Assembly (NCBI GenBank): GCA_049318625.1
Contig: JBMOGA010000036.1
Coordinates: 1-36,751, forward strand
From: JBMOGA01 sp049318625
Lineage (GTDB): Bacteria; Pseudomonadota; Alphaproteobacteria; Rhizobiales; Hyphomicrobiaceae
Direction of reading: 5' to 3'
Length of the DNA stretch: 36,751 nt
A model generated the notes under the pieces. That model was not told where the DNA came from. It ran no database searches and saw only the letters and a list, made by a program, of their open reading frames with translations. This document shows positions 8,419-21,654 of this stretch, one piece after another. A program made the translations under genes and the position numbers. Position 1 is the first letter of the stretch. Every line of letters starts with the position of its first letter.

Positions 8419-8460
8419 CTGCCTGCAGCTTCCCCCGGCTGCTGTCCCCGAAAACTCGAA

Positions 8461-8490
8461 ACCCCGGCAGCGGTGCTGCCGGGGTCTTTT
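8461..8490 (+). terminator. Rho-independent terminator after the low-complexity exported gene
   Basis: ACCCCGGCAGC (8461-8471) pairs perfectly with GCTGCCGGGGT (8475-8485) over a GGT loop, followed by CTTTTTG. It terminates the plus-strand gene ending at 8418. On the other strand only TTT follows the stem, so it may also end the convergent ilvC transcript, but less efficiently. Confidence 0.93.
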
Positions 8491-8518
8491 TGTTCGCGAC
8501 GAAAGGTCGAAGAAGCGC

Positions 8519-9538
<1,020 letters not shown>

Positions 9539-9596
9539 GATGGTCCGTTCCCTTCCTCGGTACGCTTTGTCGAGTGGCGTGATGTGAGGCTGAAGG

Positions 9597-9625
9597 CGAT
9601 AGCCCAATCAGCCACACCTTTCCAA
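9597..9625 (-). promoter_or_regulatory. Candidate ilvC promoter
   Basis: TTGGAA (9625-9620), a 17-base spacer, then CTATCG (9602-9597) on the minus strand. The start would be near 9590, giving a leader of about 50 bases with no leader ORF visible. The match is modest but the position between the upstream terminator-like hairpin and ilvC is right. Confidence 0.3.
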
Positions 9626-9626
9626 G

Positions 9627-9685
9627 AAAAAAGCGGCGTCCGGTGCTCTGGCATGCGAACAGGTCGCAACAGCCCGGCCGGCCGC
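9627..9685 (-). terminator. Candidate terminator after the extensin-like gene
   Basis: On the minus strand GCGGC (9685-9681), overlapping the first base of the stop codon, pairs with GCCGC (9637-9633). Flanking CGG/CCG pairs may extend the stem, and six T follow (9632-9627). The loop is long (about 43 bases), so the stem may be weak, but the T-run is clear and it separates this gene from ilvC. Confidence 0.4.
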
Positions 9686-10908
9686 TACTGACAATAGGGG
9701 CCGCGCCGGCGGTCGGCGAGATCGAAATGGAAGTGGTTGCGGTGGGCCTCGTTGGCCTCGGGGCCGAGAACCGTGGTGAAGGTTCCACAGGCGCCGGCGT
9801 GGAGCTTGCGCAGGAACGCGGCCTCGCGTGGGACTTGGGCTGCCGGTTCGGAACGCGCGCCCTCGCCCTTGCCCAGGGTCATGCGGGTGTGTTTCATACC
9901 GGCGTCGCGGGCCTTGGGGCGCTTGCGGTCGAGATCGGCGGGTTTGGGCGGGCCGAATGGTTCGTCCGACCTGATGACCCCGCTCTCGCCCTTCTCGGGC
10001 GCCTTCTTGGCCGCCTCCGCGGCGATCGCGGCCGCCGCTGCCGCTGCTGCGGCTGCTGCAGCCTTGGCCCTCTCGGCGGCGATGTCGCGCTCGGTCGGGC
10101 CCCAGTTGCCGAGTACGTCGATGGTCCGTGCCGCGCCGAGCCCGAAGGCGCCGATGTCGATGGCGTTGGCAAAAGCGTGCTCGCTGAGGCGCTCGCCCGG
10201 CACGCCGTTGCGGGTCCGGCAGACATAGGCCGACGTGCCGACGAGGCGCGTGACCGGCTGGCCGAAGGTGTCCCTGGCGGCCGGCTGCAGGGTGTTGGTG
10301 ACCCAGCCGTGCAAGGCGGCCACCATGCGGCAATTCATGGTCGCGGCCGGTTGCAGCTCGACCTTGGGATTGCCGAGGCTCTTGACCAGCACCGCCGTCG
10401 GGGCGCCACAGGCGCCCTCCCTGGGGGCCGGCGGTACCTCGATCTCGGCGGCGATGGGTGCGAGTTGCACGAGGCATGTTTCGAGCGCGAGCCGCAGTTC
10501 AGCCTCCGACCAGCCGGCGGCGGCGGGCGGGCCGGCAACGGCGCGTTCGGGCTCGGCCGGTGGCGGCACTGGTGCGGCCGGCTCCGCGTTTGCATTGGCG
10601 GGGGGCATGGCGGGGGGTGACGAGGGTGGCTCGGTCTTTGCGGCTGGTTCGGCCTTTGCTGCGGGCTCGGGCGGCGGCGCGGTCGCCACCGCCGGGATGC
10701 GTTCGGCCGGCACGCTTCTGGCTGCGGTCTTCGGCTCGGGCGGCTTGGGGCGGATGCGCGGCTTGGTTTCGATGCGCACGGCGCGGGGCCCCGCGTCCTC
10801 GTCCACCGGAAGCCTGTGTTCGGTGAGTGGCAAAGCGACGAGCCCCGCGAGCGCGCCGAGGGACAGCACGCCGGAGACGGTACCCGTGACCTTGAGACTA
10901 CTGAACAT
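9685..10908 (-). CDS. Extensin-like family protein with inserted low-complexity segment
   Basis: 407 residues from ATG 10908 (MFSSLKVTG). A TTG 18 bases earlier is also in frame. One N-terminal membrane helix (about 8-27) is followed by a Pro/Ala/Glu-rich spacer to about residue 130. The extensin-like C-terminal domain then starts (CGAPTAVLVKSLG). It has a peptidase M15-like metal site pattern: RLSEHAFANAIDIGAF (about 240-255) and NHFHFDLA near 391-398. Between these halves sits an insertion of roughly 85 residues with a 12-Ala run and a basic stretch, absent in usual members. Such proteins are thought to act on or bind the cell wall in the periplasm. It follows lolD by about 100 bases. Confidence 0.85.
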   Translation of the reverse strand: MFSSLKVTGTVSGVLSLGALAGLVALPLTEHRLPVDEDAGPRAVRIETKPRIRPKPPEPKTAARSVPAERIPAVATAPPPEPAAKAEPAAKTEPPSSPPAMPPANANAEPAAPVPPPAEPERAVAGPPAAAGWSEAELRLALETCLVQLAPIAAEIEVPPAPREGACGAPTAVLVKSLGNPKVELQPAATMNCRMVAALHGWVTNTLQPAARDTFGQPVTRLVGTSAYVCRTRNGVPGERLSEHAFANAIDIGAFGLGAARTIDVLGNWGPTERDIAAERAKAAAAAAAAAAAAIAAEAAKKAPEKGESGVIRSDEPFGPPKPADLDRKRPKARDAGMKHTRMTLGKGEGARSEPAAQVPREAAFLRKLHAGACGTFTTVLGPEANEAHRNHFHFDLADRRRGPYCQ

Positions 10909-11007
10909 GCCGGCCCGCGACCTCAATGCGCGATTGAAGCAGCCTGCAACCGTATAGTCACGAGTTTTGGCGCGCGTGCGACAGGGCCGGCGGGCGGGTG
11001 GTCCGCA

Positions 11008-11724
<717 letters not shown>

Positions 11725-11734
11725 GGGGCGGTCC

Positions 11735-13006
11735 TCACTCGTAGCGCAGCGCTTCGACGGGGTCGAGCCGGGAGGCCCGCCACGACGGATAGAGGGTGGC
11801 GATCACCGAAAGAGCGAGTGCCATCAGTACGATGAACACGGTCTCGCGGATGTTCACGTCGGCCGGAAGGCGGCTCAGGTAGTAGACGGTGGGGTCGAAG
11901 ATCGGGCGGTTGGACAGCCACTGCACCAGCAGCCGGATGCTCTCGATGTTAGCGCAGAAGACCAAGCCGAGGGCCAACCCGGCCAGGGTGCCGACGACAC
12001 CGATCGACGCACCGGTGATCAGGAAGATGCGCATCACTGCGCCCTTGGTGGCGCCCATGGTGCGCAGAATGGCGATGTCGCGGCCCTTGTCCTTCACCAG
12101 CATCATCAGCCCGGAGATGATGTTGAGGGCGGCGACGATCACGATCAGCGACAGGATGATGAACATCACCGTGCGCTCGACTTCGAGCACCTGGAAAAAC
12201 GTCTGGTTGCGTTGGCGCCAGGTGGAGAAGGCGAGATCGGGCGCCAGGGCGCGCATGGCGTCGACGCGCGCCTCGATCTGCTCGGGGTCGTCGACGAAGA
12301 TCTCGATCGCGTCGACCTCGCGGCCCTTCGAGAAGAAGCGCTGGGATTCGGCGAGCGGCATGAACACCATCGTGCGGTCGTACTCGGACATGCCGAGTTC
12401 GAAGATGACGGCGATGCGGTAGGGCTTGGTGCGCGGCGTGGTGCCGAACGGGGTGGCGGCGCCGCGCGGCGAAACCAGTGTGATGGCGTCGCCGGTGCCG
12501 ACGCGTAGCGCGTTGGCGAGGCGCGTGCCGATGGCGATGCCGTCCTGCCCGTCCCAGCCGTCGAATGTGCCCTGGACGACGTTGGCGGCCACCAGTGGCA
12601 GCGCCTTGACGCCGTTCTCGCTCAGCCCGCGGACGAGGCCGCCGAGCGCCTGATAGGGCGACGACACCATGACCTGCGCCTCGACGAGGGGAACCGCCTT
12701 GCCGACGCCCGGCACGGCGGCGAGCTTCCGGCTCAACGCTTCGTAGTCGTCGAACGGGCCGCTCGCCTGGGTATGGACGGCGACGGCGTGGCCGTTGAGG
12801 CCGAGGATCTTGTGGTAGAGTTCGTTACGGAACCCGTTCATCACCGCCATCACGATGATCAGCGTCGCGACGCCGAGCACGATGCCGATGAACGAGAACC
12901 CGGCGATGACCGAGATGAAGCCTTCCTTGCGCCGGGCGCGCAGGTAGCGCAGCGCCAGCATCCATTCGAAGGGCGCGAATGGCCGTGTATCGACGGACGT
13001 CGTCAT
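11735..13006 (-). CDS. LolC/LolE family lipoprotein-releasing permease
   Basis: 423 residues with the MacB/FtsX topology. A cytoplasmic start (FEWMLALRYLRARRKEGFISVIAGFS) leads to TM1 (about 33-57), followed by a periplasmic domain of about 220 residues and three C-terminal TM helices (about 280-310, 325-355, 385-410). The end YPSWRASRLDPVEALRYE is the standard family tail. Only one permease gene is present, so a homodimer (LolF-like) is likely, as common in alphaproteobacteria; the lolC or lolE name cannot be chosen. It delivers lipoproteins to LolA together with LolD. It lies 37 bases after proS on the same strand. Confidence 0.94.
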   Translation of the reverse strand: MTTSVDTRPFAPFEWMLALRYLRARRKEGFISVIAGFSFIGIVLGVATLIIVMAVMNGFRNELYHKILGLNGHAVAVHTQASGPFDDYEALSRKLAAVPGVGKAVPLVEAQVMVSSPYQALGGLVRGLSENGVKALPLVAANVVQGTFDGWDGQDGIAIGTRLANALRVGTGDAITLVSPRGAATPFGTTPRTKPYRIAVIFELGMSEYDRTMVFMPLAESQRFFSKGREVDAIEIFVDDPEQIEARVDAMRALAPDLAFSTWRQRNQTFFQVLEVERTVMFIILSLIVIVAALNIISGLMMLVKDKGRDIAILRTMGATKGAVMRIFLITGASIGVVGTLAGLALGLVFCANIESIRLLVQWLSNRPIFDPTVYYLSRLPADVNIRETVFIVLMALALSVIATLYPSWRASRLDPVEALRYE

Positions 13007-13043
13007 CGTTCCCCCACGTCGGACCGGAGCCGACCGAGCGGCC

Positions 13044-14393
13044 TCAGGCGAGCATGCGCTGGCTCTTCACGAGCCCGACCAGCTTTTCGAGCGCCGCCTC
13101 GGGGGACAGCGACTCGCGCGTTCCGGCCTTGCGATGCTTGATCTCGATCTCGTTGGTCTTCAGGCCCTTGGGTCCGACGATCACCTGATAAGGGAGACCG
13201 ATCAGATCCATCGTCGCGAACTTGGCGCCGGCCCGCTCGTCGGTATCGTCGTAGAGCACGTCGATGCCGGCCGCCGAGAAGGCACCGTAGAGCTTGCTGC
13301 ACGCCTCGTCGGTTGCGGCATCGCCGACCTTGAGGTTGACGAGGCCGACCTCGAAGGGTGCGAGAGGCACCGGCCACACGATTCCGTCCTTGTCGTGGCA
13401 GGCCTCGATGACGGCGGCGACGACGCGCGAGGGCCCGATGCCGTAGCTGCCCATGTGGACAGTGACGGGCTTGCCGTCGGGGCCCTGGACGGTGGCCTTC
13501 ATCGGCTCGGAGTACTTGGTGCCGAAATAGAAGATGTGGCCGACCTCGATGCCGCGGGCGGAGACGCGCTTGTCGGCGGGAATGGTCTCGTAGGCTGCCG
13601 CCTCGTGCTTTTCGCTGGTGGCCGCGTAGAGCGACGTCCAGCGGTCCACGGTGGCCTGCAAGCCGGCGACGTCCTCGTAATCGGTCGTGATCGCCGGCAC
13701 GGGGAAGTCGAGGTAGTCCTTGTGGCAGAACACTTCGCTCTCGCCGGTGTCGGCGAGAATGATGAACTCGTGGCTGAGATTGCCGCCGATGGGGCCGGTG
13801 TCGGCCTGCATGGGGATCGAGCGCAGGCCGAGCCGCGCGAAGGTGCGCAGGTACGACACGAACATCCGGTTGTAGGCGTGCCGCGCGCCGGCCTGATCGA
13901 GGTCGAAGGAGTAGGCGTCCTTCATCAGGAATTCGCGGGAGCGCATGACGCCGAAACGGGGGCGGATCTCGTCCCGGAACTTCCACTGGATGTGATAGAG
14001 ATTGAGCGGCAGATCGCGATAGCTCTTGGCGTAGGTGCGGAAGATCTCGGTGACCATTTCCTCGTTGGTCGGGCCGAACAGCATGTCGCGCTCGTGGCGG
14101 TCCTGGATGCGCAGCATCTCCTTGCCGTAGGCGTCGTAGCGGCCGGACTCGCGCCACAAGTCGGCCGACTGGATGGTCGGCATGATCAGCTCGATTGCGC
14201 CGGTGCGGTTCTGCTCCTCGCGGACGATCTGGTTGACCTTCTGCAGCGTGCGCCAGCCGAGCGGAAGCCACGCGTAGATGCCGGCGCTCTCCTGCCGGAT
14301 CATGCCGGTGCGCAGCATGAGCTGGTGGGAGACGATTTCGGCTTCCTTGGGCGTCTCGCGCAGGATCGGCAGGAAGTATCGGCTGAGGCGCAT
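13044..14393 (-). CDS. proS: Proline-tRNA ligase, short alphaproteobacterial type
   Basis: 449 residues, a class II aminoacyl-tRNA synthetase that charges tRNA-Pro. The start MRLSRYFLPILRETP (ATG 14393) is the usual N-terminus; upstream in-frame sequence is not conserved-looking. Class II motifs are visible: motif 2 with KFRDEIRPRFGVMRSREFLMKDAYSFD (positions 158-184), and motif 3 GSYGIGPSRVVAAVIE. GPTNEEMVTEIFR and ADTGPIGGNLSHEFI are typical ProRS signatures. The C-terminal anticodon-binding domain runs from about 350. The large editing (INS) domain between motifs 2 and 3 of E. coli ProS is replaced by a short segment, as in alphaproteobacteria and mitochondria. Upstream of lolC/E-lolD, probably co-transcribed. 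Confidence 0.97.
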   Translation of the reverse strand: MRLSRYFLPILRETPKEAEIVSHQLMLRTGMIRQESAGIYAWLPLGWRTLQKVNQIVREEQNRTGAIELIMPTIQSADLWRESGRYDAYGKEMLRIQDRHERDMLFGPTNEEMVTEIFRTYAKSYRDLPLNLYHIQWKFRDEIRPRFGVMRSREFLMKDAYSFDLDQAGARHAYNRMFVSYLRTFARLGLRSIPMQADTGPIGGNLSHEFIILADTGESEVFCHKDYLDFPVPAITTDYEDVAGLQATVDRWTSLYAATSEKHEAAAYETIPADKRVSARGIEVGHIFYFGTKYSEPMKATVQGPDGKPVTVHMGSYGIGPSRVVAAVIEACHDKDGIVWPVPLAPFEVGLVNLKVGDAATDEACSKLYGAFSAAGIDVLYDDTDERAGAKFATMDLIGLPYQVIVGPKGLKTNEIEIKHRKAGTRESLSPEAALEKLVGLVKSQRMLA

Positions 14394-14493
14394 GGGGGCG
14401 TATCCCGGTTTCGGAGCGTCGCGGCTCTTAACCTGAACCGGTCGCCAGGGCAACGTGCGGCGGCGGCCCGACGCACGCAGCGGAAGGCGCCCG

Positions 14494-14520
14494 GGAGCGG
14501 GAAAGCGCGGGCTTTCCGCT
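14494..14520 (-). terminator. Hairpin between the unknown exported gene and proS
   Basis: On either strand GAAAGC (14501-14506) pairs with GCTTTC (14511-14516) over a GCGG loop, and the flanking AGCG/CGCT pairs extend the stem with one bulged G. It lies just past the stop at 14538 and before proS. There is no T-run, so it is a weak terminator candidate. Confidence 0.4.
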
Positions 14521-14537
14521 GGACACCCGGTCGACCG

Positions 14538-15305
14538 TCAACCGGCGAGGCGGAAGGTGACGATGACGCCGCGCGCGTCGGTGGTGACCTTCTGGATCTC
14601 GATGGTGCCGAGGCCGCCGACGGCCAGATGGGTTTTGAAACCCGCGGCGATGGTCGCCTGCATGGCCGGGTCGTTGACCTTGCTGCGGATCAGCGCGTCC
14701 ACCTGCTGGCGCAGCTTCTGGATGGTGGAGCGGGCCCACGGCAGGGACAGATTGCAGAGGCTGGACGAGATGCCGCCGCTCTCGTTGCGGCAGACCGGAG
14801 TCAACGTGCCGCCGATGCGGGCGCTCTTGACCTGCAGCGACAGGCCGGCGTCGGCCAGCACCGGCACGAACTCGACGGCGAGAGACGGTTTTTCCCACTC
14901 GACCTGGGGCATGGCGTCGGCCAGCCGGCACGGGCCGGAGACGCAGGCACCGACCATTTCGGCGCCATCGGCTTCGAACTCGACGAGGATGCGAACCGCC
15001 CCGGTCTCTCCGGAGATCCGCACCGCCGTCGATTTGATGTCGACCACATGGTAGGCGTAGCGGCTGTCGAGGATGGGGAAGTCCGAGGCGGGCAGGGGCA
15101 GCGGCATCTGCCGGCCGGCCAGCATCACCGACGATTGCGGGCCGAGGCCGAGGAAACCGCCGGGCTTGTTGTTCAGATAGATTTTGGCATCGCCGATGAC
15201 CTTCTGCGCGACCGTCGCCAGTTCGACGAACGACAGGCGCAGTTCGGCGGCCTGGGCCGTCGCCAGTCCGAGAGTCCACGCCACGACGAACGCAAAGAGA
15301 CGCAC
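14538..15305 (-). CDS. Exported protein of unknown function
   Basis: About 255 residues with a Sec signal peptide (RLFAFVVAWTLGLATAQA-A). I do not recognise a family. The mature part is predicted mixed alpha/beta: an N-terminal stretch ELRLSFVELATVAQKVIGDAKIY, a beta-rich centre with a Cys pair (GACVSGPCR) and later Cys (PVCRNES, SSLCNLS), and a helix WARSTIQKLRQQVDALIRSKV before an amphipathic beta end (GLGTIEIQKVTTDARGVIVTFRLAG). Four Cys could give two disulfides in the periplasm. The start is uncertain: TTG 15317, TTG 15308 and GTG 15305 are all in frame, and GTG was chosen as the commoner codon. It is divergent from dnaE. Confidence 0.72.
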   Translation of the reverse strand: MRLFAFVVAWTLGLATAQAAELRLSFVELATVAQKVIGDAKIYLNNKPGGFLGLGPQSSVMLAGRQMPLPLPASDFPILDSRYAYHVVDIKSTAVRISGETGAVRILVEFEADGAEMVGACVSGPCRLADAMPQVEWEKPSLAVEFVPVLADAGLSLQVKSARIGGTLTPVCRNESGGISSSLCNLSLPWARSTIQKLRQQVDALIRSKVNDPAMQATIAAGFKTHLAVGGLGTIEIQKVTTDARGVIVTFRLAG

Positions 15306-15361
15306 CAAGCTCCGCAACTCCCGAGCGACCAGTGGGGAGTTTTAGCAGGCGGCACGGCGGG

Positions 15362-15392
15362 GTGTGGCTCAGCGTGGGCCAAATGGCCACAC
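15362..15392. promoter_or_regulatory. Inverted repeat between the exported gene and dnaE
   Basis: GTGTGG (15362-15367) pairs with CCACAC (15387-15392). An inner GGCC-AAAT-GGCC repeat (15377-15388) overlaps the right arm and offers an alternative fold. It lies in the 182-base divergent gap, about 100 bases before the dnaE start, in a stretch unusually rich in GTGTGG-like words. It could be part of the dnaE control region; no -35/-10 pair could be assigned with confidence. Confidence 0.3.
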
Positions 15393-15487
15393 GGCGGGTG
15401 TGGCGTGTCGTTTGGGCCACTGCGTTGTCTGTGGGGCGCGGCATGTGGCCGGTTCCGCTGGTGGCGCGGGCGGTTACAACTGTGGCC

Positions 15488-19060
<3,573 letters not shown>

Positions 19061-19147
19061 GGTTGGTCAGCGCGGGGCGAATCCGCCTTGCGATCGCCGT
19101 TGTCGCATGGCTTTGGTCAGGCGGCCCAAGAACAGGAGCTTCCCGCC

Positions 19148-19912
19148 ATGTCCGCCCCCGATCCCATGTCCGGCGTGCCCGCCGTCGACCGTTACCTCGC
19201 CGACGGCTACGCTTCGGTGATCGGCATGTCGTCGCGGTTCGCGGCCGCTATCTCGGGCGGGCTGCTGCGCATCCAGACCGAACTCGGCGTCGGCGGCCAC
19301 GTGGCCGAGATCGGCGCTTTCGAGGGCCGCTATTTCATCGCGCTGGCGCACGCGCTGGCGCCCGGCGAGAAGGCGCTCGGCATCGATCACTTCGAATGGC
19401 CGAACGCCGGCGTGCTCGACCGGTTCGAGCGCAACTGTGCCAAGCACGGCGTGCCGGCCGACCGGCGCATCACGTGGAAGGCCAACAGCGCGCAGATGCA
19501 ACCCGGCGACATTCTGGGCAAGCTTGGCGGCGGCCGCGTGCGTTTCTTCCACGTCGACGGCGACCACGCCCGTTCCTCGCTGGCGAACGATCTGGAACTG
19601 GCCACGGCGGTGCTGGCGCCGGGCGGGGTGATCGTGCTCGACGACATGCTGCATCCCGGCTATCCGCTGCTGGTCGTCACCGTGCACGAGTATCTGCAGC
19701 GGCACACCGACATGGTGGTGCTGTGCATCCTCGACCGGGAAACGATCACGGCGGCGACCAAGTTCGTGCTGTGCCAGAAGGACTGGTTCAAGCGCTACGA
19801 GGAGCAGTTGCTGGTGGCGTACCGCGAGAACGTCTGGCCGATGGGGGCCAACTTCGAACCGCACTGGTGCCTCGTGCTGTCGAAGGACACGAGCCTCGCC
19901 GCGATCGAATAG
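19148..19912 (+). CDS. Class I SAM-dependent methyltransferase-like protein
   Basis: 254 residues with a Rossmann-type methyltransferase core of the Methyltransf_24 kind. Motif I is VAEIGAFEGRYF (about 52-63); an acidic motif II is in LGIDHFEW (about 77-84); FHVDGDHARSS (134-144) and GGVIVLDDMLHPGYP (159-173) are typical of this group, whose members often modify sugars or cell-surface glycans. The substrate is unknown. The first 45 residues (PAVDRYLADGYASVIGM) are a helical lead-in. The ATG at 19148 has AGGAG nine bases upstream, better than the TTG at 19088. It sits downstream of dnaE on the same strand with no sugar genes near, so context gives no hint. Confidence 0.82.
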   Translation: MSAPDPMSGVPAVDRYLADGYASVIGMSSRFAAAISGGLLRIQTELGVGGHVAEIGAFEGRYFIALAHALAPGEKALGIDHFEWPNAGVLDRFERNCAKHGVPADRRITWKANSAQMQPGDILGKLGGGRVRFFHVDGDHARSSLANDLELATAVLAPGGVIVLDDMLHPGYPLLVVTVHEYLQRHTDMVVLCILDRETITAATKFVLCQKDWFKRYEEQLLVAYRENVWPMGANFEPHWCLVLSKDTSLAAIE

Positions 19913-19949
19913 CCGCCTCGCGGTGAGCGGTTCAACGAGGCATTAATAT

Positions 19950-19978
19950 AAGACTTGTACGTCTTGTTCTTCGGAAGA
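19950..19978 (+). promoter_or_regulatory. Short inverted repeats between the methyltransferase and the broken small gene
   Basis: AAGAC (19950-19954) pairs with GTCTT (19961-19965) over a 6-base loop, and directly after it TTCTTC-G-GAAGAA forms a second dyad (19966-19978). The segment is AT-rich for this genome (ATTAATATAAG precedes it). It may be a weak terminator of the methyltransferase gene or a promoter/operator of the small exported gene starting at 19996. Confidence 0.3.
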
Positions 19979-19995
19979 AGGTCAGGGGCGTCCAG

Positions 19996-20298
19996 ATGCG
20001 TGTGTTGGCTTGTTGGGTACTCGTTGGCGTTGCTATCAATACGGTCCCGGCCGCTCGGGCGGAGTCCGAGTACTCCCGGGTCAATCGCGAATGGATGCGT
20101 CACAGCGCGGAACAGCGCGATCTGGATCGCCGGCGGCTGGTCGAGCAAAGCGAACAGGCTCGGCAAGAGCGGTAAGAGCGGTTCTATCGGGAACGCGCGG
20201 CGCGCTCGGACCGTGAGCGCGCCGATCGCGAGCAAGCCGAGGCCGAACGTATCAGTCGTTCGCTCGATGGCCTGATCGCCCGCTCGTCGCGGCGGTAG
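19996..20298 (+). pseudogene. Small exported coiled-coil protein interrupted by an in-frame TAA
   Basis: From ATG 19996 (AGGGG ribosome site seven bases before it) the frame encodes a signal peptide (MRVLACWVLVGVAINTVPAA then RAES) and a Glu/Arg/Gln-rich helix, then stops at TAA 20173-20175 after 59 codons. The same frame continues for 40 more sense codons of identical character (ERFYRERAARSDRERADREQ and on) to TAG at 20298. The interrupted spot reads CAAGAGCGG-TAAGAGCGG, so a CAA to TAA change in a repeated QER unit explains it. Without the stop it would be a secreted, highly charged coiled-coil protein of about 99 residues. Alternatives are a functional short form, stop-codon read-through, or a sequencing error. 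Confidence 0.6.
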
Positions 20299-20379
20299 CG
20301 GCCAAGGTCCGGGTTGGATACGGGTCTTGCCGGCCGTCCGGGGTTGTGACCTGGATGGACCCGGCGGCATGGCATGTCC

Positions 20380-20408
20380 TTGCCAAACGGGGCATCTTCG
20401 GTCATAAG
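20380..20408 (+). promoter_or_regulatory. Candidate rpsB promoter
   Basis: TTGCCA (20380-20385), a 17-base spacer, then CATAAG (20403-20408). Both boxes are close to sigma-70 consensus. Transcription would begin near 20415, leaving a leader of about 118 bases before the rpsB ATG. This is a suitable length for autoregulation by S2, although I do not recognise a known S2-binding leader here. Confidence 0.5.
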
Positions 20409-20532
20409 CCCCCGATCTCTCACGCAGACCTTCGCGCCCGCCGGATTGAAAGCCCCGGCATGCGCTCCGGTGGACGGCTCGCCCGTCTTCTCCCGGTCTG
20501 CGGCGGATCAACCGGAAAAAGGACTACCGCGC

Positions 20533-21525
20533 ATGGCGCTTCCCGCGTTCAACATGCGTCAGCTCCTCGAAGCTGGCGTTCACTTCGGCCATCAATCCCA
20601 TCGCTGGAACCCCAAGATGTCGCAGTACATCTACGGGACCCGCAACAAGATCCACATCATCGATCTGACGCAGACCACGCCGCTGCTGCATCAGGCGCTG
20701 CTCAAGGTGTCCGATACCGTCGCCAAGGGCGGCCGGCTGCTGTTCGTCGGCACCAAGCGTCAGGCCTCCGACTCGATCGCCGAGGCAGCGCAGCGCTCGG
20801 CCCAGTACTTCATCAACCACCGTTGGCTCGGCGGCACGCTGACCAATTGGAAGACGATCTCGCAGTCGATCCGCCGGTTGCGTCAGCTCGACGAGATCCT
20901 TGCCGATCCGCAGGGCCGCACCAAGAAAGAGATCCTGACGCTGACGCGCGAGCGCGAGAAGCTGAACCAGGCACTCGGCGGCATCAAGGACATGGGCGGC
21001 ACGCCGGACCTGCTGTTCGTCATCGACACCAACAAGGAGCAGATCGCGATCGCGGAAGCCCGCAAGCTCGGCATCCCGATCATCGCGGTGGTCGACACCA
21101 ACTGCAATCCGGATGGCATCGACTTCCCGGTTCCCGGTAACGACGACGCCGGCCGCGCGATCACGCTGTACTGCGAGCTGTTCGCCCGCGCCGCCATCGA
21201 CGGCATCGAGCGCAGCCAGGCGTCCTCGGGCGTCGATATCGGTGCGCTCGAAGCGCCGCCGGTCGAGGAAGTCGTGCCGGTCGGACCGTTCAAGGGCATC
21301 GAGGGGCCGCGCGGCGAGCCCGATGACCTCAAGCGGATCACCGGTATCAGCAGCAAGCTCGAGCAGCGTCTCAACGACGCCGGCGTCTACCATTTCTGGC
21401 AGATTGCCGATCTCGACGCCGAGGGCACCGCGGCGCTCGACCGCCAGCTCCGGCTCAAGGGCCAGATCGCCCAGAACGACTGGATCGCGCAGGCCAAGAA
21501 GCTGGTCGAGGCGACCGTCGTCTGA
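20533..21525 (+). CDS. rpsB: 30S ribosomal protein S2
   Basis: 330 residues. The S2 core occupies about residues 1-230: MRQLLEAGVHFGHQSHRWNPKM, IYGTRNKIHIIDLTQT, then HRWLGGTLTNWKTI and FVIDTNKEQIAIAEA, then VDTNCNPDGIDFPVPGNDDA. The extra 100 residues are a C-terminal extension common in alphaproteobacteria; it contains DDLKRITGISSKLEQRLNDA, a helix-hairpin-helix-like segment. The ATG at 20533 is set by the conserved MALPAFNMRQLLEAG and an AAAGGA ribosome site; earlier in-frame codons lie in the leader. S2 binds late to the head/body junction of the 30S subunit and represses its own operon. It is the first gene of rpsB-tsf-pyrH-frr. Confidence 0.98.
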   Translation: MALPAFNMRQLLEAGVHFGHQSHRWNPKMSQYIYGTRNKIHIIDLTQTTPLLHQALLKVSDTVAKGGRLLFVGTKRQASDSIAEAAQRSAQYFINHRWLGGTLTNWKTISQSIRRLRQLDEILADPQGRTKKEILTLTREREKLNQALGGIKDMGGTPDLLFVIDTNKEQIAIAEARKLGIPIIAVVDTNCNPDGIDFPVPGNDDAGRAITLYCELFARAAIDGIERSQASSGVDIGALEAPPVEEVVPVGPFKGIEGPRGEPDDLKRITGISSKLEQRLNDAGVYHFWQIADLDAEGTAALDRQLRLKGQIAQNDWIAQAKKLVEATVV

Positions 21526-21545
21526 TCCGGCGGCGACGAACAGGG

Positions 21546-21575
21546 CGGGCCGGTGCCTCGCGAGGGGCCGGCCCG
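21546..21575 (+). terminator. Strong GC hairpin between rpsB and tsf
   Basis: CGGGCCGG (21546-21553) pairs perfectly with CCGGCCCG (21568-21575). An inner CCT/AGG pairing closes a small loop. No T-run follows, so full termination is unlikely. It may be an attenuating or processing structure that sets the rpsB to tsf expression ratio. Confidence 0.45.
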
Positions 21576-21654
21576 GCTCATCCGACCGATAGTCATGCAA
21601 TTGACACCGTGGCGGCGTAGCCGACCGCGCGTATCCGAACAGAAAGAGCCCGAG

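Noticed and set aside
10036..10071. The Ala-codon run as a simple-sequence phase-variation tract
   Set aside because: Codons are mixed GCC/GCT/GCG/GCA in triplet steps, so slippage would not shift the frame.
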